This document shows, piece after piece, positions 54,973-64,000 of a stretch of DNA of 64,000 nt. The stretch spans positions 1-64,000 of the forward strand of contig JAJFLC010000018.1 of assembly GCA_021772895.1 (NCBI GenBank). The letters are read 5' to 3'. How positions within the stretch are numbered: the stretch's first letter is position 1; each line of letters opens with the position of its first letter. Both the position numbers and the translations under genes were made by a program. The notes under the pieces are model-generated. The model was not told the origin of the DNA, ran no database searches, and saw only the letters and a program-made list of their open reading frames with translations. Origin of the DNA: Mariprofundaceae bacterium (GTDB taxonomy: Bacteria > Pseudomonadota > Zetaproteobacteria > Mariprofundales > Mariprofundaceae).

Positions 54973-57311
54973 GCTGCACCCCCCACAAAATCAACCTCGG
55001 ATTCACTGGAAAGGTCACCTGCAACACCACGCTTGGCGACAAACAACACGCCCGGCACAACATCTTCCCGGCTTCCAACGTGAACGCTTTGTTCACCACT
55101 CGAGGTTCTAACTACCCGTTCACCTTCCGCACCTGCAAGTGTATTCGGGTGCACAAGCACATCATCCAGCGCGTGCAGGCAACCCGCTTCAGACAACAGG
55201 TCAGAGGCGCGTACCCATGCACCTTCACGATACATCGAGTAACGACTGATGAGATCCAGAGATCTGCTCGGAGCTTTTGTGGATGATGCATGTGTAGCTG
55301 TATTGTTTCGCGCAGCCGTAATCATCAGTTCATCGGATGAACGCCATGCATGTTCCATTTGAGGTGCAAAACGGATCACATGAGCGCGCAACTCGTCCAG
55401 ATTAACGGCCGGAATATCTCCACCCATATCCTGAATCAAACGCATCATGACCTTCCAAAGCGGGCGTTCAGCACCCAAAGAAGAGAGTGGATTCTCTGCA
55501 ACCCGAATTCGCCCTTCCATATTCACAAAACTGCCTTCGACTTCAGAATAAGCAGCCGCTGGCAGTTGCACTTCAGCATATTCACTGATCTGACCTGAAA
55601 TAGCACCGACCTGAACCAAAGGCACCTTATCCATCGCCTGTTTAGCCTGAACTGAAAACAGGCCATCACCCTGTGGATCACTACCAATCAACAGCAGCAC
55701 ATCCAGTTCACCATTCGATGCGGCATCAAACAACTCACCCGCACTTGTACGCACATCACCAAATACAGATGAAAGTAACTGCGGATTCATGCCTTCCGAA
55801 ATCAGGTTACGTCCATCTTTGCCTGCTTCCGCATGGCCGCAGGCACGCATCAGAAGATCCAGCCCATAAATAAGTGCCGCTGCATCTTCATGTGAACGAA
55901 TCTCTTCTCCGACCAGCAAGGCACAGGAATCATCCATCAACGCATCAGCAAGTAGTTTGCCTGCTTCATGACGCCCTTCAACCCCAGCCATCCATGCATC
56001 CATGCCAGCGGCTGTTTTGCCAAGGCCCGAAACCTGCTGCATCGCAAAAGCAATCACTGCGGACCAGTCCCGAGGCCTGATCAACGAATCCTTGGTCGGT
56101 TCTGTATTGGTTCGGTAGTTCATCGCACCAATACGACTGACAGGTTTACCTGCATTGATTCGTTTACGTAATCGCTGCATCAAAACAGGCAATCGCTGAC
56201 GAAGATCCGAGCCAAGAATGACAACCTGACCCGAATCTTCAATCTGTTGCGTGGTCATCGCCAGGCCTTCTTCAAAGGCAAAACTGCGCATATCGCGGCG
56301 GTGCAGATCAAATGCGACTTTAGCACCTTCAAACACAGCATCATTCAACAAACGAATCGATGTTAACCCTTCAACACTCCAGTCAGGTGAGAAAACAATT
56401 CCCACACGCTTGCCCTTCATCAGCTCGACAGCACGACCAATCGCATCATCCCAGCTTGCAGCGACCAGCCCGCCACTTTCACGGACTTTTGGCTCAAGAA
56501 TTCGCTGCTCTGAGCGGAATGCATCATAAACATAACGTCCACGATCACAGATCCAAGGCTCCATGCCATCCTTTTCCGGACGAATACGAATCACCTCATC
56601 CCCACGGGACTCAATCGTAATATCACAACCTTGCGGACATTGGGTACATGTACTCTTGTGGCGTGTTACTTCCCATGGACGCGACACATCATGCGAAGGT
56701 TTATCCAACAATGCGCCAACCGGACAAATATCCGACAGGTTACCTGACAATTCAGAACTCAAACAATCTTCAACGATACCATCGATACGCATATGATCGC
56801 CACGATCAAGCACACCCATATCACCTGTGCCAGCCACTTCATCCGCGAAACGAACACAACGCGTACAATGAATGCAACGTGTCATACAGGTACTAACAAA
56901 CGGGCCAAGATCATGATCAACCACTGCGCGTTTCATTTCAGCATAACGGCCATGTGAAGCGCCATGTTCAACTGCATAGTCCTGTAATTTACATGCACCA
57001 CCCTGATCACAAACCGGGCAATCAAGCGGATGGTGGATCAGCAAATATTCCATCATCATTTCACGATCTTTTTCCAACGCTTCCGTTTGAGTTCGGACTT
57101 TCATACCTTCAGCCACAGGCGTGCAGCATGAAGCAGCGGGTTTATTCCAGCCTTCAATCTCAACCAGACACATACGGCAATTCGCAGCCACAGAAAGTTC
57201 AGGGTGATAACAGAAATATGGAACCTCAGCACCATTTTCACGGCAGGCTTCAAGGATACTTGTACCAGGCGTTACGGTTACTTCTTCATCGTTGATATAC
57301 AGCGCCGTCAT
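54969..57311 (-). CDS. nuoG: Complex I subunit G
   Basis: 780 residues. N-terminal [2Fe-2S] domain ([26 protein letters not shown]), then 4Fe-4S sites: [32 protein letters not shown], and the molybdopterin-type [20 protein letters not shown]. The C-terminal part is the molybdopterin-oxidoreductase-like fold but has lost catalysis in this family. Translation overlap with nuoF and nuoH on either side. The last ~90 residues contain a low-similarity region typical for NuoG. Confidence 0.96.
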   Translation of the reverse strand: MTALYINDEEVTVTPGTSILEACRENGAEVPYFCYHPELSVAANCRMCLVEIEGWNKPAASCCTPVAEGMKVRTQTEALEKDREMMMEYLLIHHPLDCPVCDQGGACKLQDYAVEHGASHGRYAEMKRAVVDHDLGPFVSTCMTRCIHCTRCVRFADEVAGTGDMGVLDRGDHMRIDGIVEDCLSSELSGNLSDICPVGALLDKPSHDVSRPWEVTRHKSTCTQCPQGCDITIESRGDEVIRIRPEKDGMEPWICDRGRYVYDAFRSEQRILEPKVRESGGLVAASWDDAIGRAVELMKGKRVGIVFSPDWSVEGLTSIRLLNDAVFEGAKVAFDLHRRDMRSFAFEEGLAMTTQQIEDSGQVVILGSDLRQRLPVLMQRLRKRINAGKPVSRIGAMNYRTNTEPTKDSLIRPRDWSAVIAFAMQQVSGLGKTAAGMDAWMAGVEGRHEAGKLLADALMDDSCALLVGEEIRSHEDAAALIYGLDLLMRACGHAEAGKDGRNLISEGMNPQLLSSVFGDVRTSAGELFDAASNGELDVLLLIGSDPQGDGLFSVQAKQAMDKVPLVQVGAISGQISEYAEVQLPAAAYSEVEGSFVNMEGRIRVAENPLSSLGAERPLWKVMMRLIQDMGGDIPAVNLDELRAHVIRFAPQMEHAWRSSDELMITAARNNTATHASSTKAPSRSLDLISRYSMYREGAWVRASDLLSEAGCLHALDDVLVHPNTLAGAEGERVVRTSSGEQSVHVGSREDVVPGVLFVAKRGVAGDLSSESEVDFVGGAA

Positions 57312-58600
57312 GCTGATTGCTCCTCTTGATGAGATTGAGCCATGCGAGATCGAAGCTCATCCGGAAAATGCTCAAGCAAAGAAAGAATCGGAGCCGCAGC
57401 ACCATCAGCCAGCGCACAAATTGTACGCCCGGCCATATGCTCCGATGCCTCTTTCAAAACCTTCAAATCAGCTTCACAGCCATGACCCGTTTCCACACGA
57501 TTCATCACGCGTTCCAGCCAACCCGTACCTTCACGGCATGGCGTACACTGACCACATGACTCATGCGCATAAAAATGTGCCAGCCGCCGGGTTAAGGCTA
57601 CCAAATCAGCAGTTTCATCCATCACAATAATCGCACCTGAACCCAGCATGGAGCCTGCTTTAATCAGATCATCAAATGTTAATGGCACATCGTAATGCTC
57701 TGCCATCAACCATGCGGAAGAAGAGCCGCCGGGAATAATTGCTTTTGGAACCGTGCCGTGCTGAAGACCACCACAATAGTCCTCGATCAGTGTTCTCATC
57801 GTTGTGCCCATCGGCACTTCATAATTGCCCGGCTTATTCACATGACCGGAAACTGAAAATATCTTGAAGCCTGTATTGTTCGGCACCCCAATCGCCGCAT
57901 GCCATGCGCCACCATGCTCCAGAATTGCTGGAACAGTTGCCAGCGTTTCCACATTATTCACAACTGTGGGACAACCATAAAAACCTTCAACCGCAGGGAA
58001 TGGCGGTTTAAAGCGAGGACGTCCCGGCCGACCCTCCAGCGATTCAATCAACGCTGTCTCTTCACCACAAATGTAAGCACCAGCACCACGGTGCACAGTC
58101 AGATCCATTGAATAATCAGTGCCAAGGATATTTTCACCCAGCAGGTTGGCGGCATAGGCCTCACGAATCGCCTCATTCATCACATTGGCTTCGTGCAGAA
58201 ATTCACCCCGAATATAGATATAGGCATCTTTTACATCGAGTGCAAACCCAGCCATAATCATGCCTTCAATCAACAGGTGTGGATCAAAACGCATAATATC
58301 ACGATCTTTGAAAGTACCCGGCTCTCCCTCATCTGCATTACAGAGAAGATAAGTCGGTTTACCCGTATTGCGCGGAACAAATGACCACTTCAAACCTGTT
58401 GGGAAGCCCGCCCCGCCACGACCACGAAGGCCTGACGTTTTCACTTCATCAATAATTTTATCTGCATCAAACTCTTTCAAGACAGTCGGAAGGAACGCAT
58501 ACGCACCATTTTTACGGGCAACAGCAAGCGAGTTTTGATTTGGCACATCAACATGATCAAAACAAATTCCGGTAACTTTCTGCGGATCAGACGGGATCAT
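57308..58600 (-). CDS. nuoF: Complex I subunit F (NADH/FMN binding)
   Basis: 430 residues. FMN site GLRGRGGAGFPTGLKWSFVP, NADH loop LLCNADEGEPGTFKDRDI, AYIYIRGEF, AGAYICGEETALIESLEG, and the N3 4Fe-4S ligands SCGQCTPCREGTGWLERV plus a later Cys in ETGHGCEADLKV. It takes electrons from NADH (or gives them in reverse flow). Presence of NuoE-F-G shows a full NADH-oxidising module. Confidence 0.97.
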   Translation of the reverse strand: MIPSDPQKVTGICFDHVDVPNQNSLAVARKNGAYAFLPTVLKEFDADKIIDEVKTSGLRGRGGAGFPTGLKWSFVPRNTGKPTYLLCNADEGEPGTFKDRDIMRFDPHLLIEGMIMAGFALDVKDAYIYIRGEFLHEANVMNEAIREAYAANLLGENILGTDYSMDLTVHRGAGAYICGEETALIESLEGRPGRPRFKPPFPAVEGFYGCPTVVNNVETLATVPAILEHGGAWHAAIGVPNNTGFKIFSVSGHVNKPGNYEVPMGTTMRTLIEDYCGGLQHGTVPKAIIPGGSSSAWLMAEHYDVPLTFDDLIKAGSMLGSGAIIVMDETADLVALTRRLAHFYAHESCGQCTPCREGTGWLERVMNRVETGHGCEADLKVLKEASEHMAGRTICALADGAAAPILSLLEHFPDELRSRMAQSHQEEQSA

Positions 58601-59106
58601 TTCTTCCCTCCTTGCCCGCGGGCCTCAGTAATAAATACATCCATATGAGCCGCATCCACCTTTTCATGGTAGGCATTATTAATTTGAACCACCGGTGCGC
58701 CCGCACAGGCACCCGCACACTCAACTTCGGTGACGGTAAACAAGCCATCGGGAGTCGTCCCGCCGACTTTGATTTCAAGCGTATCACAAAGGTGGCGAAC
58801 CAGCTCATCTGCGCCATTTAACATGCAACCGGCATTGGTACATACTTCAAGCAAATAAGTGCCACATGGTTTTTCACGGAACATGGTATAAAAGGTGACA
58901 ACTTCACGCACAGCCATCAGATGCAGGCCCAACGTTTTAGCCACCAGCTTCTGCACATCCATCGAAAGATATTCAAAATCCTCCTGTGCCATGTGTAAAA
59001 CAGGAAGCAGTGCTGAACGTGAATGTGGATAACGCGCAATCAATGTTTTGATCTCTTCAAGACGCTTGCTGGAAAATTGTGGCAGAGCCTGCTCAACAGC
59101 ACTCAT
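58597..59106 (-). CDS. nuoE: Complex I subunit E (2Fe-2S)
   Basis: 169 residues from ATG 59106, which overlaps the nuoD stop (ATGA) and follows GGAGGTGG. Thioredoxin-like [2Fe-2S] domain: cysteines in [14 protein letters not shown] and [20 protein letters not shown] ligate N1a. The N-terminal three-helix part contains [20 protein letters not shown]. Longer frame upstream is inside nuoD. Confidence 0.96.
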   Translation of the reverse strand: MSAVEQALPQFSSKRLEEIKTLIARYPHSRSALLPVLHMAQEDFEYLSMDVQKLVAKTLGLHLMAVREVVTFYTMFREKPCGTYLLEVCTNAGCMLNGADELVRHLCDTLEIKVGGTTPDGLFTVTEVECAGACAGAPVVQINNAYHEKVDAAHMDVFITEARGQGGKK

Positions 59107-60281
59107 CGGTCCACCTCCCCAAACACGATATCCTGTGTGCCCAAAATGGTGACCACATCGGCAATCATGTGACCACGACACATATAATCAAGCGCTCCAA
59201 GATGAGCAAAACCAGGTGCGCGCACCTTCATGCGATATGGCTTATTGGAACCATCAGAAACAATATAAACACCAAACTCGCCTTTTGGATGTTCAACTGC
59301 GGCATAAACCTCGCCCTCTTTTACTGGATAACCCTCAGCGAAAAATTTAAAGTGATGAATTAACGACTCCATATCAGCCTTCATGGCATCACGAGGCGGA
59401 CTGGTCAATTTATAATCATCAATGGTGACCGGCCCCGGATTCTGCTCAAGCCACTCAATACACTGGCTGATAATCCTGTTGGACTGACGCATTTCTTCCA
59501 CACGCACGAGATAGCGATCATACGAATCACCTGTTGCACCCACAGGAATATCAAAATCCATTTTATCATACACGTCATACGGTTGTGTTTTGCGCAAATC
59601 CCAGGCTATGCCTGAGCTACGGATCATTGGCCCGGTAAAGCCCCACGCCAGAGCAGCCTCTTTATCCACAACACCAACATCCACTGTGCGCTGCTTCCAA
59701 ATGCGGTTTTCGGTCAAAAGTGTTTCATATTCATCCACATAACCCGGGAAACGCTCCGTAAACCCCTTAATTCGCTCAAGCAGTCCTTCAGGAAGATCTT
59801 TGGCCACACCGCCCGGACGGAAATAAGCAGCATGCATACGCGCACCACTCACTGCTTCATAATAATCAAAAATATCTTCGCGTTCGCGGAAGCAGTAAAG
59901 AAAAACAGTCATCGCGCCAATATCGAGTGCATGCGCGCCCAACCACAAGCAATGATTCAAAATCCTTGTCAGCTCTGCAAACATGACACGGATATATTGC
60001 GCACGCTCAGGTGCCTCAATACCCAACAACTTCTCAACAGCCAATGCATACGCATGCTCATTGGCCATCATAGAAACATAATCAAAACGATCAAAATAAG
60101 GGATATTCTGGAAATAGGTTTTATACTCGAACAGCTTCTCGGTGCCACGATGCAACAGGCCAATATGAGATTCTGCCCGCTCAACCACTTCACCATCCAA
60201 TTCAAGCACCAGCCGCAATACGCCATGTGCTGATGGATGCTGCGGACCAAAATTCAGCGTATAATTCTTAATTTCAGCCAC
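59103..60281 (-). CDS. nuoD: Complex I subunit D
   Basis: 392 residues. Quinone-site subunit, separate from NuoC here. [20 protein letters not shown] begins the protein; [40 protein letters not shown] and the ending [13 protein letters not shown] are diagnostic, with the quinone-binding His and Tyr present. GTG 60281 is taken as start because homologs begin at [14 protein letters not shown] 60287 is two codons earlier. Confidence 0.96.
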   Translation of the reverse strand: MAEIKNYTLNFGPQHPSAHGVLRLVLELDGEVVERAESHIGLLHRGTEKLFEYKTYFQNIPYFDRFDYVSMMANEHAYALAVEKLLGIEAPERAQYIRVMFAELTRILNHCLWLGAHALDIGAMTVFLYCFREREDIFDYYEAVSGARMHAAYFRPGGVAKDLPEGLLERIKGFTERFPGYVDEYETLLTENRIWKQRTVDVGVVDKEAALAWGFTGPMIRSSGIAWDLRKTQPYDVYDKMDFDIPVGATGDSYDRYLVRVEEMRQSNRIISQCIEWLEQNPGPVTIDDYKLTSPPRDAMKADMESLIHHFKFFAEGYPVKEGEVYAAVEHPKGEFGVYIVSDGSNKPYRMKVRAPGFAHLGALDYMCRGHMIADVVTILGTQDIVFGEVDR

Positions 60282-60897
60282 GATCAACCCCCGGCCACGC
60301 CTTCGGAATCAGCACACGATTTTCCACCTTGTTCGGCCGGTAAACACAACGCCACTGCGTCTCATCAAAAAACACCTCAACACGGCCTGTCAGCGGGAAG
60401 TCCTTACGCAGCGGGTGACCCTCAAAGCCATAATCAGTAAGAATACGGCGCAAATCCGGGTGATGATTAAAAATAATGCCATACATATCAAAGGCTTCAC
60501 GCTCAAACCAGTTCACCGTTGGCCAGACTTCTACCACAGATTCAACAAGCTCACGCTCATCCACTTCAAGCTTCAAGCGGATACGTTTATTCTTCGAGAC
60601 TGAAAGCAGCTGATAAACAACACGAAAACGAGCTTCGCCATCTTTGTATGATGGGTATTCAGACATATCAACGCCACATAAATCGATCATCTGCTCAAAA
60701 TCACATTCATCTTTCAAAAAATGGCAAATATCGACAATGCCTTTCCGAGCCACTGTCACTTCGAAACAATCAATACCTGAATTCACATTCAGCACCTGAT
60801 CACCAAACTTCTCTTTCAAAGCCAGCACATCAGCAGGAATGTTCACCTCTTGCTGAGCCTCTTCCTGAATCTCTTCTTTAGTTATCTCTTCACTCAT
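60274..60897 (-). CDS. nuoC: Complex I subunit C
   Basis: 207 residues. The 30-kDa-subunit signature [20 protein letters not shown] followed by [20 protein letters not shown] is complete. The first ~20 residues are unusually Glu/Gln-rich ([17 protein letters not shown]), an acidic extension. Ends within the nuoD start. Confidence 0.96.
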   Translation of the reverse strand: MSEEITKEEIQEEAQQEVNIPADVLALKEKFGDQVLNVNSGIDCFEVTVARKGIVDICHFLKDECDFEQMIDLCGVDMSEYPSYKDGEARFRVVYQLLSVSKNKRIRLKLEVDERELVESVVEVWPTVNWFEREAFDMYGIIFNHHPDLRRILTDYGFEGHPLRKDFPLTGRVEVFFDETQWRCVYRPNKVENRVLIPKAWPGVDRG

Positions 60898-60911
60898 ACT
60901 TATTCTGCACC

Positions 60912-61388
60912 TTACCGAGCAATCGTATTGGTACGTTTGATTTTTTCCTGCAACTGAATAAAACCATACAGAAGCGCCTCAGCAGTTGGTGGACAGCCCG
61001 GCACATAAATATCAACAGGTACGATGCGGTCACAGCCACGTACCACCGGATAAGAATAGTGGTAATACCCACCACCATTGGCACAGGAGCCCATTGAAAT
61101 AACCCAGCGAGGCTCGGCCATTTGGTCATAAACCTTTCTGAGTGCCGGTGCCATTTTATTACAAAGTGTCCCGGCAACAATCATCAAATCTGATTGACGC
61201 GGAGACGGACGGGGAACAATACCAAAACGATCCATATCATAACGGGATGCACCCGCATGCATAAATTCAACAGCACAACAGGCAAGACCAAAGGTCATCG
61301 GCCAGATTGAGCCTGCACGGGCCCAGTTAATCGCTTTATCAACCGTGGTGGTGACAAAACCTTTATCCAGCACACCTTCTATTCCCAT
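60912..61388 (-). CDS. nuoB: Complex I subunit B (N2 cluster)
   Basis: 158 residues. Ligands of cluster N2: the adjacent cysteine pair in [20 protein letters not shown], then Cys in [20 protein letters not shown] and [14 protein letters not shown]. It couples the electron chain to quinone. Overlaps the 3' end of nuoA by 10 bp. Confidence 0.97.
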   Translation of the reverse strand: MGIEGVLDKGFVTTTVDKAINWARAGSIWPMTFGLACCAVEFMHAGASRYDMDRFGIVPRPSPRQSDLMIVAGTLCNKMAPALRKVYDQMAEPRWVISMGSCANGGGYYHYSYPVVRGCDRIVPVDIYVPGCPPTAEALLYGFIQLQEKIKRTNTIAR

Positions 61389-61750
61389 TGCAGAGCTCCC
61401 TTCTTCCAGGCGTAGATATAACCCACCAGCAATATCACCAGGAAAAGCATCATCTCAATAAAACCAAAAATACCAATCTGATCAAGTACCACGGCCCATG
61501 GAAAAAGAAACGCCGTCTCCAGATCAAAAATCACAAACAGGATTGCCACCAGATAAAAACGCACATCGAAAGGCATACGGGCATCTTCAAATGCCTCGAA
61601 ACCACACTCGTAAGCAGAGAGTTTTTCATCATCCGGATTTTGCTCGGCAACAAGCATGGTCAGCACGAGTGGCGCTGCCCCCATACCTAAAGCAATCAGG
61701 ATAAAAACGAATATTGGTGCATATTCGTTCGCCAAATAACTGGCGCCCAT
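61379..61750 (-). CDS. nuoA: Complex I subunit A
   Basis: 123 residues, three helices. [20 protein letters not shown] is the loop near the quinone tunnel, with [20 protein letters not shown] following. First gene of the nuo operon; ribosome site AAGGAGGG. Confidence 0.97.
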   Translation of the reverse strand: MGASYLANEYAPIFVFILIALGMGAAPLVLTMLVAEQNPDDEKLSAYECGFEAFEDARMPFDVRFYLVAILFVIFDLETAFLFPWAVVLDQIGIFGFIEMMLFLVILLVGYIYAWKKGALQWE

Positions 61751-62103
61751 TGGCCTCCCTCCTTTTAAGCATTATAATAGTCACATGCCGGGTGCGGCAG
61801 TCTCTGTGAGGCCGGATTGCTACCACCGCTAAAGGCCCAGTGTCAAGCCAAACAAGGCGTCAAACCCTCCCCTCAAACAAAAAATTAATTTCATCTAACT
61901 ATTTAATATAAAAATATAAATTGATGAATTTCTTTTTTCTCAGATCACTTTTCAAACAGGATGATTAAAAAAAATTCATAATCAATTGCCCCCCTGTAAA
62001 GGAAAGTGATTTATCATACAATGCAATGTAACGTGTCATGCATAGACTTCACGACAGTCATCTCTGTGACGTTAAACAACACTTTTTGGAATCTGGAGCA
62101 GCC
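61751..62103. other. Divergent spacer between nuoA and mscS
   Basis: No gene is seen. On the minus strand a TATAAT (61771-61776) lies 21 bp before the nuoA start but without a clear -35, and a TTGACA (61841-61846) lies further up without a good -10 at standard distance. The part from 61880 to 62030 is A/T-rich and may hold the mscS promoter. Confidence 0.5.
61771..61846 (-). promoter_or_regulatory. Candidate nuo promoter elements
   Basis: TATAAT at 61771-61776 and TTGACA at 61841-61846 on the minus strand. Each is a perfect hexamer but they are not at 17-bp spacing to each other, so at most one belongs to the real start site. Confidence 0.3.
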
Positions 62104-62925
62104 ATGCCGGGAAACATCAACATCTCTGAAATAAGCAATGATTATATCATTCCCTGGGGCATCAATATTGCTCTGGCACTCGCCATCTTTCTTGTTGGTC
62201 GTATGATTGTAAAAATCACCCTCAACATCGTCAAAAAAGTTCTGCTAAAGTCAGGTACAGATGCCATGCTGACCGATTTCATCTGCGCCATCGCAAATGG
62301 TGTGTTCATGCTGTTTATCACCATTGCCGCGCTGGATCAACTTGGCATTGATACCTCATCATTGGTCGCACTCATTGCAGCAGCCGGTCTTGCGATTGGT
62401 CTGTCATTGCAGGATTCACTCAAGAACTTTGCTTCTGGCGTCATGTTAATCCTATTCCGTCCATTCAAGTCCGGAGATGTTGTAGAAGCCGGCGGCACTG
62501 CTGGCACGGTTGAAAAAATCAATATTTTCAGCACCGTCATGCGAACGGGTGACAATCGCGAGGTGATTGTTCCAAATGGTGCTATTTATAATGGAACCAT
62601 CACGAACCATTCAGCACGCGAAACACGCCGTATTGATATGGTCTTTGCTATTGGCTACGACGATGACATACGTAAAGCCAAACAAATCATGCAGGAAGCC
62701 ATGAATGCAGACTCACGCATCCTCAAAGAACCTGTAGCCAAAGTTGCCATGACTGAACTGGCAGACAACAGTATCAATTTCAATGTTCGCCCCTGGGTCA
62801 ATACGGATGACTACTGGAACGTTCATTCCGATCTGCTTGAAGCCATCAAACTGGCCTTTGATGAAAACGGTATCGCTATCCCGTATCCCCAGATGGACAT
62901 CCACATGAGCAAACCTGAATCGTAA
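62104..62925 (+). CDS. mscS: Small-conductance mechanosensitive channel
   Basis: 273 residues, close to E. coli MscS (286). Three N-terminal helices, with the pore-lining TM3 in LIAAAGLAIGLSLQDSLKNF followed by ASGVMLILFRPFKSGDVVEA, and the beta domain with the RTGDNREVIVPNGAIYNGTI motif. It releases solutes on hypo-osmotic shock. ATG 62104 (CTGGAG upstream) matches the family; the frame opens at 62038 but that extension has no support. Confidence 0.94.
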   Translation: MPGNINISEISNDYIIPWGINIALALAIFLVGRMIVKITLNIVKKVLLKSGTDAMLTDFICAIANGVFMLFITIAALDQLGIDTSSLVALIAAAGLAIGLSLQDSLKNFASGVMLILFRPFKSGDVVEAGGTAGTVEKINIFSTVMRTGDNREVIVPNGAIYNGTITNHSARETRRIDMVFAIGYDDDIRKAKQIMQEAMNADSRILKEPVAKVAMTELADNSINFNVRPWVNTDDYWNVHSDLLEAIKLAFDENGIAIPYPQMDIHMSKPES

Positions 62926-63061
62926 TCATGTCAGGTACGACCCCTGTTAGTCTAAGGACACCCTGAAAAAGCAAAAGCGCGGTTTTGATTTTGTGAGCCA
63001 TCCATGGCCGCATGAATACTCCAGCCTTTTCAGAGCATTCCTAACCCATCGCCTTGTTCCT

Positions 63062-64000
63062 TCATGCTCTTTTTGATTTCATAATCCGATAACAGGGTTT
63101 ATAGCTTTTGCTCGCCATCTTCATGCGTTTTTGTTCCACACATGCTGTCAACAGGGTATCAATAGACTCCATGATGCCGGCATCGCCGTAAATTTCATAA
63201 TCACCATGCTCCTCAACCGCACGAATACCTTCCTCTTTCACATTTCCTGCCACCAACACCGAAAAAACCCTGCGCATATTGGCAGCCACCAGGTAACCCT
63301 CCTGCTCTTTATGCAAGGCCAAATTCCGCACATTCTCATGTGTTGGCGCAAACGGCTCCTGAAAAGCCTGATCCACCTTCAGTGTCCAGTTAAAATAATA
63401 CGCATCACCAATTTTTTTCCGATGATCCCGAACCTGCTTAATACCCGCCTGCAACTCTTGCGCCACCAAAGCCGGATCATTGATAATAATTTTATATTTT
63501 TTCTGCATGTCAACGCCCAGCGTATCAGCAATAAATTGATGCACGCCCTCAAAATATCCCCGAGCCGATTCAGGCCCTGTCATAATCAGTGGAAATGGAA
63601 CATCCTTATTTTCCGGGTGCATCAACACACCCAGGACATATAATATTTCTTCAACCGTCCCTACACCACCAGCAAACACAACAATGCCATGCCCAGTTCG
63701 CACAAATGCCTCAAGGCGCTTTTCAATATCCGGCAAAATCACCAGATTATTCACAATCGGATTGGGCGATTCCGCAGCAATAATGCCTGGCTCAGTAATA
63801 CCCAGATAGAGTCCGTTTTTGATACGCTGTTTGGCATGACCAATCGTTGCGCCCTTCATAGGTCCTTTCATTGCCCCCGGTCCGCAACCAGTACACACAT
63901 CCAACCCACGCAACCCCATCTCGTGACCCACCTCTTTGGTATAATCATATTCTTCACGTGAAATCGAATGCCCGCCCCAGCAGACCACCAGCCTCGGCTC
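63062..64000 (-). CDS. ppnN: PpnN-type nucleotide 5'-monophosphate nucleosidase, N-terminus outside window
   Basis: At least 313 codons, open through the window end (reading EPRLVVCWGGHSISREEYDY at the edge), so the beginning is missing. LOG-like fold: GLRGLDVCTGCGPGAMKGPM, the family motif FAGGVGTVEEILYVLGVLM, and the PpnN-specific C-terminal domain (KYKIIINDPALVAQEL, AFQEPFAPTHENV). PpnN hydrolyses purine/pyrimidine monophosphates and in E. coli responds to (p)ppGpp. The E. coli motif PGGAGT is AGGVGT here. GTG 63988 is not the true start. Confidence 0.85.
   Translation of the reverse strand, partial: EPRLVVCWGGHSISREEYDYTKEVGHEMGLRGLDVCTGCGPGAMKGPMKGATIGHAKQRIKNGLYLGITEPGIIAAESPNPIVNNLVILPDIEKRLEAFVRTGHGIVVFAGGVGTVEEILYVLGVLMHPENKDVPFPLIMTGPESARGYFEGVHQFIADTLGVDMQKKYKIIINDPALVAQELQAGIKQVRDHRKKIGDAYYFNWTLKVDQAFQEPFAPTHENVRNLALHKEQEGYLVAANMRRVFSVLVAGNVKEEGIRAVEEHGDYEIYGDAGIMESIDTLLTACVEQKRMKMASKSYKPCYRIMKSKRA

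Noticed and set aside
1-64000. tRNA or rRNA genes
   Set aside because: No T-loop (GGTTCRANTCC-like) sequence with matching acceptor arms and no rRNA-like segment was found outside coding regions.

Overview
The window looks like chromosomal DNA of a Gram-negative, respiratory proteobacterium. A 14-subunit complex I operon, EnvC/Ctp-type envelope genes, outer-membrane export signals and DUF484-XerC synteny support this. An outer-membrane monoheme cytochrome-porin resembling Cyc2 (15231-16496) would fit an iron oxidiser such as a Zetaproteobacterium. That placement is inference, because no rRNA, tRNA or other marker for taxonomy is present. Genes are densely packed, with many 1-4 bp ATGA/TGATG overlaps, and base composition looks even except in a few AT-rich intergenic stretches.

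Layout. 1-1503 (-): the 5' part of a secreted, HYR/Ig-like repeat protein with a 13-fold Thr-Gly-Gly linker. 1589-4574: a small VbhA-like ORF, DNA polymerase IV, a small Cys-rich conserved protein and NnrS. 4715-7476: a convergent rpfF/rpfC-type pair, i.e. DSF fatty-acid signal synthase plus hybrid sensor kinase. 7530-14749 (-): SUF iron-sulfur operon sufR-sufB-(GxxExxY insertion)-sufC-sufD-sufS-sufU-sufT-Rieske, with a recognisable promoter/operator at 14781-14819 and two related inverted-repeat insertions. 15231-16496 (-): Cyc2-like cytochrome-porin with its own terminator. 16783-18526: glutamate-cysteine ligase and a VOC protein. 18637-23940 (+): folD-gcvT-gcvH-gcvPA-gcvPB, a one-carbon operon. 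24100-26855: HemJ, a ROF-like protein, an aminotransferase and an orphan response regulator. 26925-27057: a structured candidate RNA ending in a strong terminator, followed by secA, argJ and mutT. 31962-46217: an uncharacterised membrane-anchored protein, then a long minus-strand housekeeping block (obg-proB-proA-nadD-rsfS-rlmH-envC-ctp-divergent deacetylase-DUF502-TPR-YkuD-DUF484/GGDEF-xerC). 46434-47273 (-): rpmE-rplU-rpmA. 47400-61750 (-): nuoA-N. 62104-62925 (+): mscS. 63062-64000 (-): ppnN, cut by the window end.

How the genes work together. SUF supplies clusters for complex I, the Rieske protein and other Fe-S enzymes. Complex I in iron oxidisers can run in reverse to make NADH from quinol, while a Cyc2-type protein brings electrons in at the outer membrane. 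FolD and the glycine cleavage system interconvert glycine, CO2 and C1-folates. The envelope block combines division (EnvC-like amidase activator), proteolysis (Ctp), L,D-transpeptidase and a diguanylate cyclase. The most notable points are the rpfF/rpfC pair with altered catalytic and receiver residues, the repeat insertions with a probably frameshifted GxxExxY gene inside suf, the structured RNA upstream of secA, and the repeat-rich secreted protein at the window edge.
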